In this document: positions 8,070 to 16,478 of the stretch, one piece after another
Position numbering within the stretch: the first letter of the stretch is position 1
Layout: each line of letters opens with the position of its first letter
Assembly (NCBI RefSeq): GCF_008123425.1
Contig: NZ_VSSS01000014.1
Span: 124,001 to 188,000 of the forward strand
Direction of reading: 5' to 3'
Length of the DNA stretch: 64,000 bases
Origin: Bradyrhizobium rifense
GTDB lineage: Bacteria; Pseudomonadota; Alphaproteobacteria; Rhizobiales; Xanthobacteraceae
The notes under the pieces: model-generated
Seen by the model: the letters and a program-made list of their open reading frames with translations, nothing else
The model's database searches: none
What the model was told of the DNA's origin: nothing
Made by a program: the position numbers and the translations under genes

Positions 8070-8918
8070 TCAGCTGGATGGCGAGAAGCCATAGAGCTCC
8101 GCCGGATTCTCGACCAGGATGCGCTGGCGGACGGCCTCGTCAGGAGCCCAGTCGAACAGGAGGTCGAGCAACGCCGCATCGTCCGGCAGATCCTGGACCG
8201 AAACGTGGGGCCAATTGCTGGCCCAGATCATGCGCTCCGGCACAGCTCTGATAGCAACTGTCGCCAGCGCGCCTACGTCTGGATAGAGTGGGGCGCCGGC
8301 CTTCGAGGTCTCATAGGCGCCCGCCAGCTTCAGCCAGGTCCGGCCACGGTCGATCAGATGAAGGATGGTCCGGAAACCGGGATGCTCGACCGGCACCGGC
8401 TCCAGGAACTTGCCGACATGGTCGATGATCAGCCTGCAAGGCAGCCGCTTCAACATCGCCTCACGTTCTGACAGCAGGCGGCCATCCATCTGCAATTGGA
8501 TGAACCAGCCGAAGTTGGTGATGCGGGACGCGACCGGCTCCAGCGCGTCCCAAGGCAACGGACCGCCCGGCAGCATTTGGAAACGCGCGCCGCGAATGCC
8601 GGCGTCGGTCAGCTGCTGCAACTCGGCATCGCTGGCGTCCGGCCCGACGATCGCGACGCCGCGAGTCCTGTCGAGCCCGAGGGCCGCGATCGCCTCGACG
8701 GTACAGCTGTTGTCGGTGCCATAGGCAGTTGGCTGCACGACCACCGCACGGGTCAAGCCGAGGCGGCGCTGCACGGCGTCGATGTAGGCCGCGACGTTGG
8801 CCCAGGCCGGGCCGGGACCCGTCGCGGTCGGGGCCACAGGCTTGGTCGGGTCAAAGATATGAATGCGGCTGTCGCAGGTTTCGGGCGGAGCGATCAGTCG
8901 CGGTGGGGCCGCAGGCAT
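8070..8918 (-). CDS. Amidohydrolase-superfamily lactonase-like protein (COG3618, LigI/GLI type)
   Basis: A 282-residue TIM-barrel protein of the 2-pyrone-4,6-dicarboxylate lactonase / D-galactarolactone isomerase group. Landmarks are CDSRIHIFDP at the N-terminus, RAVVVQPTAYGTDN, GARFQM, RLIIDHVGKF and MIWASNWPHV near the C-terminus. The first histidine of the usual HxH pair is arginine (RIH), consistent with the metal-independent lactonases of this group. It lies 162 bp downstream of the PQQ sugar dehydrogenase on the same strand. A sugar oxidised to a lactone and then opened or isomerised is therefore a plausible pair of steps. The exact lactone is not assignable. Confidence 0.78.
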   Translation of the reverse strand: MPAAPPRLIAPPETCDSRIHIFDPTKPVAPTATGPGPAWANVAAYIDAVQRRLGLTRAVVVQPTAYGTDNSCTVEAIAALGLDRTRGVAIVGPDASDAELQQLTDAGIRGARFQMLPGGPLPWDALEPVASRITNFGWFIQLQMDGRLLSEREAMLKRLPCRLIIDHVGKFLEPVPVEHPGFRTILHLIDRGRTWLKLAGAYETSKAGAPLYPDVGALATVAIRAVPERMIWASNWPHVSVQDLPDDAALLDLLFDWAPDEAVRQRILVENPAELYGFSPSS

Positions 8919-9029
8919 GGCATTTTTTCTCCTGACCGAGAGGAATCAGATCCGCCCTGTCCATCGGTCCGCGTTGACGGGGCCCGGCGGAATCTCGCCG
9001 TGCACCAGGGGCTGTATCGTATCACGTAA

Positions 9030-9066
9030 GGAGGCTGCGGTCGCCGGTTGGGCAACCGCAGCCTCC
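9030..9066 (-). terminator. Strong stem-loop after the PQQ dehydrogenase
   Basis: A perfect 12-bp inverted repeat (GGAGGCTGCGGT at 9030-9041 and ACCGCAGCCTCC at 9055-9066) with a 13-base loop begins 14 bp after the dehydrogenase stop codon at 9081. No long T-run follows, so it may stabilise the upstream message or partly terminate before the amidohydrolase gene. Confidence 0.6.
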
Positions 9067-9080
9067 CGTTTCACGACACG

Positions 9081-10337
9081 CTACTTCTTGCTGTAGCTGA
9101 TGCGATAGATCGCACCGGCCCAATCGTCAGCAACGAGGATCGAGCCATCCTTGGCAAGGATGATGTCGTTAGGACGGCCGAGATAGCCCTGGTCGCCTTC
9201 GAGCCAGCCGGAGGCAAACACTTCCTGCTTGGGGTTCTTGCCGTCGGGCCCGACGATCACGCGCACGATGCGCGCGCCCTGGTACTTGTGCCTGTTCCAG
9301 GAGCCATGCTCGGCGATCAGGATGTTGTTCTTGTACTCGGCCGGAAATTGATCGCCGGTATAGAACTTCATGCCGAGCGGAGCGATATGGGCACCGAGAT
9401 TCAGCACCGGCGGCGTGAACTCCGAGCACTTGTGACCCATCGCGAATTTCGGATCCGGTGTGTCGCCCTGGTGGCAATAGGGGTAGCCGAAATGCTCGCC
9501 CATCTTCGAGATCATATTCAGCTTGTCGCTAGGCAGCTCATCGCTGAGCCAGTCGCGGGCGTTTTCGGTGAACCAGTAATTGCCGCTGCGCGGATCGACG
9601 TCGCCGCCAACCGAGTTGCGGACGCCGAGGGCGTAAACTTCCGCGTTGCCGGTCTTGGGATCGACGCGGCGGATCTGCGCGACGCTGGTCGGCGGAATGC
9701 CGACGTTGAAGGGAGGTCCGAACGGCAGAAAGAACCAGCCATCCTTGTCGACCGCGATGTACTTCCAGCCATGTGCGGCATATGACGGCATGTCGTCATA
9801 GACGACCTTGCCCTCGCCGGGATTGTCGAGCTTGTTTTCGATGTCGTCGTAGCGGATCAGCTTGTCGACCGCGATGACGTAGAGCGCACCGTCCTTGACG
9901 GCCAGACCCGTGGGCATGTTCAGGCCCTTGAGGATGGTCTTGACCTCTTTCTTTCCGTTGTTGTCCTTGATGGCATAGACGTTGCCGAGGCCGAACGAGC
10001 CGGCGAACAGAGTGCCCTTGTCGCCCCAGGCCATTTGTCGGGCCGCCAACACGCCGCTGGCGTAGACCTCGATCTTGAAGCCCTCCGGCAGCGTGATCTT
10101 CTTTACGATGTTGGCGAGCTCGGTCTCCGATGCACCGGTCGGCGGGCCGGATGGCGGCACGAGACCTTTCTGTTGCGCGTTCTCGTCGCCAAGGTACCAG
10201 TCGTCCGGTGGATGGGTCCAGAATTCCTTGGTGCCGGAATCGTAGTGTTTGAGCTCGTCAGCGCGTAGCGGGCCGCCCGCCGCAACCAACGACACAAATG
10301 CGAGTGTCTGCACAATGCGAGTTAAACTTGAAGCCAT
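9081..10337 (-). CDS. PQQ-dependent sugar (sorbosone-type) dehydrogenase, periplasmic
   Basis: A 418-residue beta-propeller quinoprotein of the glucose/L-sorbosone dehydrogenase family. The chosen ATG at 10337 follows AGGAG and starts a clear Sec signal, MASSLTRIVQTLAFVSLVAA, cleaved before ADELK. An upstream in-frame extension to 10478 would destroy that signal and is rejected. Family landmarks include GMKFYTGDQFP, NNILIAEHGSWNRHKYQGARI and the end RPNDIILAKDGSILVADD. The enzyme would oxidise an aldose or related sugar in the periplasm, passing electrons to the respiratory chain and needing PQQ. An operator pair shared with pqqA lies about 135-170 bp upstream. Confidence 0.88.
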   Translation of the reverse strand: MASSLTRIVQTLAFVSLVAAGGPLRADELKHYDSGTKEFWTHPPDDWYLGDENAQQKGLVPPSGPPTGASETELANIVKKITLPEGFKIEVYASGVLAARQMAWGDKGTLFAGSFGLGNVYAIKDNNGKKEVKTILKGLNMPTGLAVKDGALYVIAVDKLIRYDDIENKLDNPGEGKVVYDDMPSYAAHGWKYIAVDKDGWFFLPFGPPFNVGIPPTSVAQIRRVDPKTGNAEVYALGVRNSVGGDVDPRSGNYWFTENARDWLSDELPSDKLNMISKMGEHFGYPYCHQGDTPDPKFAMGHKCSEFTPPVLNLGAHIAPLGMKFYTGDQFPAEYKNNILIAEHGSWNRHKYQGARIVRVIVGPDGKNPKQEVFASGWLEGDQGYLGRPNDIILAKDGSILVADDWAGAIYRISYSKK

Positions 10338-10772
10338 CGTTTCACTCCTGGAGGACAAAACCGCTATTGTTTTCGATCGAGCGATTTTCGTTGGCCTACG
10401 ATGAGGCGCCTCTCTTATATCACGCGGAGGCGAGCCCACGATCGAGCGTGCTCGATTTAGAAGGCGAGTCCTATTCAATTTGCGAAGTGACTATTCAAAC
10501 TGCGCAACCCAGGACGCAGATGATGGTACACCGACCGAGAGGCGAGCTCTCCGGGTGCACAACGTGACAATGATCTTGAACCGCAGCCCGATCTTGTCGA
10601 ATCGTGGCACGGAACTCGCGCACGTCGCGAGGATTGACGCTATAGCGGCGTCGGGGGCGTGATCTGTCGCCGCCGTCATTGCGATCCCGCACGAGCGTCT
10701 CCACACGCAGGTCGTTTGCGCGCCCGTCTTAGGGGCGGAAAATCCCAACTGGATCTTGTCGCCCTTGGTCGT
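10338..10772. other. Gene-poor stretch between the PQQ dehydrogenase and the molybdenum hydroxylase
   Basis: Apart from the operator pair at 10472-10508, I see no supported gene. A minus-strand frame of about 69 codons (10495-10704), METLVRDRNDGGDRSRP onward, has no recognisable family, no ribosome binding site and overlaps the operator. I treat it as non-coding or a remnant. Confidence 0.5.
10472..10508. promoter_or_regulatory. Tandem XylS-like operator pair upstream of the PQQ dehydrogenase
   Basis: Half-sites TATTCAATTTGCGAAGT (10472) and TATTCAAACTGCGCAAC (10492) start 20 bp apart. On the minus strand, toward the dehydrogenase, they read GAATA-ended boxes with TTCG and TGCG first halves. 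The spacing and orientation copy the pair at 7966, which ties this operon to the AraC-type gene at 6872-7861. Confidence 0.6.
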
Positions 10773-13161
10773 TCAATGCGACTCGCCCGCGCCGTGCGGG
10801 CGCAGCAGATTGTTTGTCCAGGCTTCGGCGATGTGGGGCAGGGAGAGAGCTGGCTTTTGGTCGACGAGAAGCTCGAGCACCCGCGGCGGAGTTAGTGGCA
10901 GCTCCCGGATCGGTTTTCCGATTGCGTTGGCGACGGCACAAGCCACGGCGGCTGCGACATTCAGGATCGGAACTTCGCCGGCGCCCTTCGTTCCGAGCGG
11001 ACCGATCGACGGCGCACCTTCGTACAGATTGATCTCGACCGGCACGACATCGAGGGCCAGCGGCACGCGGTAGGTCTCGAAGCCATTTTGACGGACGCGG
11101 CCATTGCTGCCGATCGTCACTTCCTCATGCAGGGCATAGCCCAATCCTTGCACAACGCCGCCCTGGATTTGGCCATGGATCGCGCGCGGGTTCAGCGCGC
11201 GACCAACGTCCTGGACGACGCGGTAGCTCAACACCTCGACGTGTCCTGTCTCTGTGTCGACGGCGACCTCGCAATCATGGACGGCGAAGACGGGGATGTC
11301 GATCGCGTCGATGAAATGACCGGCGACGCAGCCGGGCATCGCAGGCACACCGGCTCCTGTGAAGGCGCCGGTGCCGGAGATCGGGCCAATCTGCACCTGG
11401 GCGCGGGCCGCAACTTCGGAGATCAGGCGGCCGGAGCCGGGCGCTCCGGCAATTTCAATTCGCCCGGAGCGCATGACCAGATCCTCGGGCGCGGCCTCGA
11501 TCATCTCGGAGGCGACTTTCAGCAGCTTTGCTCGCACCTCTTGCGCCGCCGACAAGCTGGCTGCACCGAGCGAGACAGTGGTTCGGCCGCCTCCGACGCC
11601 GACGTCATAGCCGGCGGCATCCGTGTCGGCTGCGCGGACGATCACGTTGCCAGGGTTCAGGCCGAGCGTGCCGGCCACGATCTGAGGCAGAGCTTGCATC
11701 ATGGAGCCTGACCCGATCTCGACGCCCGATGTCACCAGCGTTGCCGTCCCATCGGCATTCATGTTTACGGTCGCGGCCGAAGGACCGACAAAGACGAACC
11801 ATGTGCCGACAACGGTCGCGCGTCCATGGCGCCGGCCGTCGGCGCGCCCGGGCGGCGTTGCGGCGGCATCACGCATCGTGTCCATTCGCTCGAGCATCGG
11901 GCCAAGCACGTCACCCTCGAACACCTGGCCGGTGGCGCCGAGATCGCCGTCGCCGAGCACGTTGCGGCGGCGGAAGGCGAGGGCATCCATGCCGATCCGG
12001 GCCGCGATTTCGTCGGTGTGCCGCTCGAGCGCAAAGGTGTTGTAGACGCCGTTGCAGGCGCGGAAAGCGCCGTTCGGGGCGGTGTTAGTATAGACCGCGC
12101 GCGAGACCAGCCGCACCGCGCCAAGGGAATAATTTCCGCCGAGCGTGTGAGCGGTCATCGTTGTCAGGAAAGATCTGTTCGCCGCCATATGCGCCGCAAT
12201 CCATCAGGACCACGGCCTCGCGTCCGACGATCTCGCCATCGCGCGTCACCGCCGAGCGTATGCGGATTTCGGCGTTTTCGCGAAAGAGGCAGGTGAGCAT
12301 CTCTTCCTCGCGCGAATTGACCAGCCGGACCGGCCGTCCGCTCGCCCGGGCGAGCAACGCAGCGAACGGCTCGATAGCGAGATCGAATTTGAGGCCGAAA
12401 CCGCCGCCGACGGGCGGCACGGTGACGCGAACCTGGGAAGCCGGCACGCCCAGCAGGCGCGCTGTTGCATTGCGGATGGTCCAGGGAACCTGGGTCGACG
12501 TCTCGATATGGAAGCGCCCGTCTTCATAATTCGCGACCACCGCGCGCGGCTCGAAGGCGACATGGTTCTGGCGGCCGACCCGGAAGCTGCTTTCGATGAT
12601 CTCGACATCGCGCCGGGCAAACGCAGCGTCGACGTCGCCGCGAACAACGGTGGCCTCCCAGGCGACATTGCCTCCGCGGGCACCGCCTTCGAGCAGAACC
12701 TCGTAGTTGCGCCAGTCGGGATGCACGAGCGGAGCGTCCGGAGCAAGCGCATCCGCCATGGTGAGAACCACGGGCAGCGGTTCAATCTCGACGTCAATTC
12801 CAGCAAGCGCGGCGTGAGCCTGCATCAGCGTGTCCGCCGCGATCGCGGCGATCGGCTCGCCGTCGTAGCGGATCACGTCGCGGGCAAAGAGCGGGTGGTC
12901 GGCGATGCCGATCCCGATCATGCCGGGCGCATCGGCGGCGGTCACGACGGCGCGCACACCGGGCATCCGGGCAGCCTTGGTGATGTCGAGACGGGCGATC
13001 CGGCCTGACGGCACGCCGGCGCGCAAAATCGCCGCGTGCAGCATGCCGGGCAGGTAGCGATCGATGGTGTAGCGCGTGCGGCCGCGCAGCTTGTCCGCCG
13101 CGTCGCGACGCGCAAAGTTCATGGTTGCGGAGGCGTTGGACACTTTTGCGTCTCCCGTCAT
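10773..13161 (-). pseudogene. Xanthine-dehydrogenase-family molybdopterin subunit, frameshifted
   Basis: Two overlapping frames encode one large-subunit homologue of about 760 residues. The first (13161 to about 12170) has DKLRGRTRYTIDRYLPGMLH, substrate-channel motif VPPVGGGFGLK and reaches DCGAYGGEQIF. It then runs out of frame. The second (from about 12188 to 10773) resumes with FLTTMTAHTLGGNYS, followed by NGAFRACN and the catalytic-glutamate motif GTKGAGEVP. Removing one T from the minus-strand run CTTTCC (AAA on plus, 12169-12171) restores a continuous reading frame. The gene overlaps the [2Fe-2S] gene by ATGA. A truncated product would lack the molybdenum site. A sequencing error at the homopolymer is the main alternative. 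Confidence 0.85.
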
Positions 13162-13622
13162 GTCGTCGCAAGCGCAAGCAGTGCGGCTTCGATGATGCGT
13201 TCATATCCGGTGCAACGGCAGATGTTGCCCGTCAGAGCGGCACGAATATCGTCGCGCGTTGCCTCGGGGCGGGTTGTGACGAGATGCGTCAGGCTCACCA
13301 CCATGCCGGGAAAGCACATGCCGCATTGGACCGCGTCGCAGGCCTCGAGCGCGACCTGGATCGGGTTCAATCCGCCATTGACGGCAAGACCCTCGACGGT
13401 GCGGATATCGCAGGCCTCGGCGAGCGCGGCCGGCATCAGGCACGACGGGGTGGGCTTGCCGTCGATCAACACCATGCAGGCGCCGCAAAAGCCCTCGCGA
13501 CACACCGGCTTTGCGCCTGTCAGATGGAATTCCTCGCGCAGGATATCGATGAGAGGCGTGATGGGATCGGCAGTGGAGGTGAGGTGATCGCCGTTGACGG
13601 TCAGGCTAAGGCCCATGTTCAT
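13158..13622 (-). CDS. [2Fe-2S]-binding small subunit of a molybdenum hydroxylase
   Basis: A 154-residue ferredoxin-like subunit of the CoxS/XdhA class. It has the plant-type cluster motif CREGFCGACMVLIDGKP plus a later C, and the helical-domain cluster motif CGMCFPGMV followed by GNICRCTGYERI. Electrons pass from the molybdenum centre through these two clusters to the FAD subunit. The start at 13622 (MNMGLSLTVNGD) is chosen because longer frames extend into the preceding FAD gene. It follows that gene by 10 bp. It overlaps the large-subunit gene by four bases, so the three are one operon. Confidence 0.92.
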   Translation of the reverse strand: MNMGLSLTVNGDHLTSTADPITPLIDILREEFHLTGAKPVCREGFCGACMVLIDGKPTPSCLMPAALAEACDIRTVEGLAVNGGLNPIQVALEACDAVQCGMCFPGMVVSLTHLVTTRPEATRDDIRAALTGNICRCTGYERIIEAALLALATT

Positions 13623-13632
13623 CCCCGACGGT

Positions 13633-14487
13633 TCAAGAGCCGAGCGCGGCGGCGGCACGGCGGACGAGGCCGGGCAGGACGCGCACCCGGTACCAGGCAG
13701 GCACGTCGGCACTGTCGCGACCCGTAAATTCACCGGCTAGTCCCGCCGCTGCGTCCGCAGCCTTCGTCGCATTCAGCTTATGTCCGACAAGAGCGTCCTC
13801 GAGGCGCTCCCATCGGCGCGCGACCGGCTCGACTGAACCCACGGAAACACGTGCCGACTGAACATGTCCGGCATCGTCAAGGCTCACGGCAAGACTGACG
13901 ATGGCGGTTGGATAATCTCCGGCCTGTCGCAGCGGCAGGCGGGCGTGAGCGGTCTTGCGACCGCGCCGAGGTACGATGATGCGTTGGAGCAGCCACCCGG
14001 GTGCAAGCGTCGATCTCATTGTCAGAAATTGCTCAAGATCGATCCGCTCCCGGCCGCCTCGGCTTGCGATCTCGACTTCGGCCGCGAGGCAGAGCAGCGC
14101 GGGCACGCAATCAGCCGCGGCAAATGCTGTCGTTGCGAGGTTGCCGCCGATGGTCGCCATCCCGCGGATAGCAGGATTGGCGGAGCGGCCGGCTGCCGCC
14201 GTGAGCACGTCAAACTCCGACAGCTCCGCCAGCGCTGTGGCGAGCGCGGCGTGCGTGACCGCCGCGCCGATCTCGACCACATCGGTATCGACCTTGATCG
14301 CATGGAGCTCTGGAATTTTCCCGATTGCGACGTAACGGGACTTGAGCGGCTCGTGCCGGATTGGGGCGCGCATGATCCAGGTGCCGCCGGCGAAAGGCGC
14401 GGCTTCAGAGCCGGCTTCGTCGAGCGCATCGAGCGCCGCCGGCAGCGAGGGGGCGACGTAGACCGATCCCGAGGTGGGTGTATCCAT
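13633..14487 (-). CDS. FAD-binding medium subunit of a molybdenum hydroxylase
   Basis: About 284 residues of the CoxM/XdhB class. The FAD pyrophosphate-loop motif PFAGGTWIM and the TIGGNLATTAFAAAD motif are both present, with a C-terminal CO-dehydrogenase flavoprotein domain. The start at 14487 (MDTPTSGSVYVAP) is preferred over 14529, which would overlap the hydantoinase gene. It completes the L-M-S set with the small subunit and the frameshifted large subunit. The complex would hydroxylate an N-heterocycle or aldehyde in the cytoplasm. Linkage to HyuA/HyuB suggests a ring substrate oxidised before ring opening. Confidence 0.9.
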   Translation of the reverse strand: MDTPTSGSVYVAPSLPAALDALDEAGSEAAPFAGGTWIMRAPIRHEPLKSRYVAIGKIPELHAIKVDTDVVEIGAAVTHAALATALAELSEFDVLTAAAGRSANPAIRGMATIGGNLATTAFAAADCVPALLCLAAEVEIASRGGRERIDLEQFLTMRSTLAPGWLLQRIIVPRRGRKTAHARLPLRQAGDYPTAIVSLAVSLDDAGHVQSARVSVGSVEPVARRWERLEDALVGHKLNATKAADAAAGLAGEFTGRDSADVPAWYRVRVLPGLVRRAAAALGS

Positions 14488-14513
14488 GGTGTCGGAGCTC
14501 CCGGTTCGATCGG

Positions 14514-16475
14514 TCAGCCTGTGCTCCACTTCGCCACCGAGCGCCGTTCGAACACCTCGCGAAACTGACTTGTGGATTTTGGAAGCAGGGCGCCGGTGCC
14601 CCAGTCGAGGATCACAGCATGCTGGCGGATCACATCGAGCACGCCGATCGCGCCATTGCGATAATTTTCCGCCACGATCTCGGGATCGAGCCGCACATTG
14701 GCGACACGCTCGGCCCTGATTTTGGCGCGAAGCGCCGCGGTCGCGGCCTTGTCGACCTCATATTCGCACAGCTCGGAGTCAACGGTATGTACGACAACGC
14801 CATAATCCTTCGCAGCGCGCTCAACAGAGACATAGTCGTCCTTGATGTCCTCGATCACGAGGGCCGGGTCGCGTTCGAGCGGATCACCGAACCCGCCGCC
14901 GCCGGCTGTCGGGCGCGAGAAGATATCGCCTTCACCGATCGGGACATCCGAGAAGATCGAGCCGAGCCGCTCTTCGGCTTGGCCGCCGGCACGCGTCAAC
15001 GTCAGCCCGTGCGGCATCGACGGCAAGCCGCCCTCGATGCCCCACACCACCGCGCGCTCGCGGTCGCAGATGTAGGAAATCACGGTCTTCTCGGCTTGTA
15101 GCATGCGGGAGGTTTTCACGACCCCGGCGCCGCCGCGCCATTTGCCCGGACCGGGCGAGTCCTTGAGGATTTCGCATTCCGTGGTCAGGATCGGATTGGC
15201 GCGCTCCTGGCCTTCGACCGGTTGCGACATCAGGCCGGTGCCGAAGCAAGCCGTCGTGACATTGCTGCCGTCCTTGCCGTTGCGTCCGCCCCAGCCGCCT
15301 GGCAACCAGTCGTAGAACATGAAGATGGGCTTGTCCGGGCTGCGGGCGTCGAGGCCGCCGGTGAGCAGGTATTCGAGATTGAAGGCGCAGGCGAGCGCAC
15401 GCTCCGGCATCAGCTTTGACCACATCTCGTAGATCGAGTTCATGATCTTCTCGAACGGCATCAGGAAGCCGGTGACGGCGATCGGCCATTTGGCATCGAC
15501 GATCGAGCCTTCCGGCGCGATGATTTCAAAGCAGCGGTAGAATCCGGAATTGAGCGGGAGATCGGGGAAGAAAGTCTTCATGCCGGCTGCAACGGCCGAG
15601 AAGGTCGTGCCGAAGGCCGAGTTGTAGATCGAACCGATGGTCGGATGGCTGCCGGTGAAGTCGTAAATCGCGCGGTCGCCTTTGATCGTCAGCTTGATGC
15701 GGATCGGGATCATGCCTTCGCCGCCGGCGGGATCACGGTCGATGAAGTCGACCGTCTCCCATTCGCCATCGGGCAGGGCCGCGATACGTTGGCGCACCGA
15801 ACGTTCGACATAGTCCTGCACGGCGGCAAGGCCGGTCTCGACCGTGTCCCGACCATATTTGTTGACGAGGCGCAGGATCTCGCGCTCGCAGACCTGGGTG
15901 GCCTGGGACTGCGCCTGGATATCGCCGATGATCGAGACCGGGTCGCGCGTATTCGAGGCGACCAGATGCGCGACGTCCTTGCAAAAGCGACCCTTGTCGA
16001 ACAGGCGTATCGGTGTGATGCGCAGCCCCTCGCGGAACATCTCGCGTGCGGCGACGTCGAATGAACCCGGCACGCTGCCGCCGACATCCGACCAATGGCC
16101 GTTCGACTGGCTGAAGGCGATGATCTTGCCGTCGGCGAAGATCGGTCGGATCAGGCGGACATCCGGGAAGTGCGTGCCGCCGGCGTAGGGGTCGTTGATG
16201 GCGAAGACGTCGCCCTCATGCATGTCACCGTCGAAGAAGCGCATGACGTCCTTGCAGGTGAAATGCAACGTGCCGACATGGACGGCGATGTCCTGATTGC
16301 CTTGCGCGGCGCATTCGCCGTGGGCGTCATGCAGGGCGCTCGAAAAATCGCGGTTGTAGATGACGAAGGAGTAGCAGGTCCGAAGCACCTGCTCGCCCAT
16401 CTGGTCGACGCTGGTGATGAAGGAGTTCTTGAGAACCTCGAAGGTCACGGGGTCGAGCGGGAGATCTCCGGCCAT
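14514..16475 (-). CDS. hyuB: Hydantoinase B/oxoprolinase family subunit
   Basis: A 653-residue HyuB homologue. It starts with DPVTFEVLKNSFITSVDQMGEQVLRT and contains SALHDAHGECAAQGNQDIAVH and INDPYAGGTHFPDVRL, signature segments of the family. With HyuA it forms an ATP-dependent ring-opening amidohydrolase acting on hydantoins, 5-oxoproline or related cyclic amides. In some relatives the pair is an acetone or acetophenone carboxylase subunit set. It follows hyuA by 3 bp on the same strand, and the length is full for the family. Confidence 0.9.
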   Translation of the reverse strand: MAGDLPLDPVTFEVLKNSFITSVDQMGEQVLRTCYSFVIYNRDFSSALHDAHGECAAQGNQDIAVHVGTLHFTCKDVMRFFDGDMHEGDVFAINDPYAGGTHFPDVRLIRPIFADGKIIAFSQSNGHWSDVGGSVPGSFDVAAREMFREGLRITPIRLFDKGRFCKDVAHLVASNTRDPVSIIGDIQAQSQATQVCEREILRLVNKYGRDTVETGLAAVQDYVERSVRQRIAALPDGEWETVDFIDRDPAGGEGMIPIRIKLTIKGDRAIYDFTGSHPTIGSIYNSAFGTTFSAVAAGMKTFFPDLPLNSGFYRCFEIIAPEGSIVDAKWPIAVTGFLMPFEKIMNSIYEMWSKLMPERALACAFNLEYLLTGGLDARSPDKPIFMFYDWLPGGWGGRNGKDGSNVTTACFGTGLMSQPVEGQERANPILTTECEILKDSPGPGKWRGGAGVVKTSRMLQAEKTVISYICDRERAVVWGIEGGLPSMPHGLTLTRAGGQAEERLGSIFSDVPIGEGDIFSRPTAGGGGFGDPLERDPALVIEDIKDDYVSVERAAKDYGVVVHTVDSELCEYEVDKAATAALRAKIRAERVANVRLDPEIVAENYRNGAIGVLDVIRQHAVILDWGTGALLPKSTSQFREVFERRSVAKWSTG

Positions 16476-16478
16476 GGT

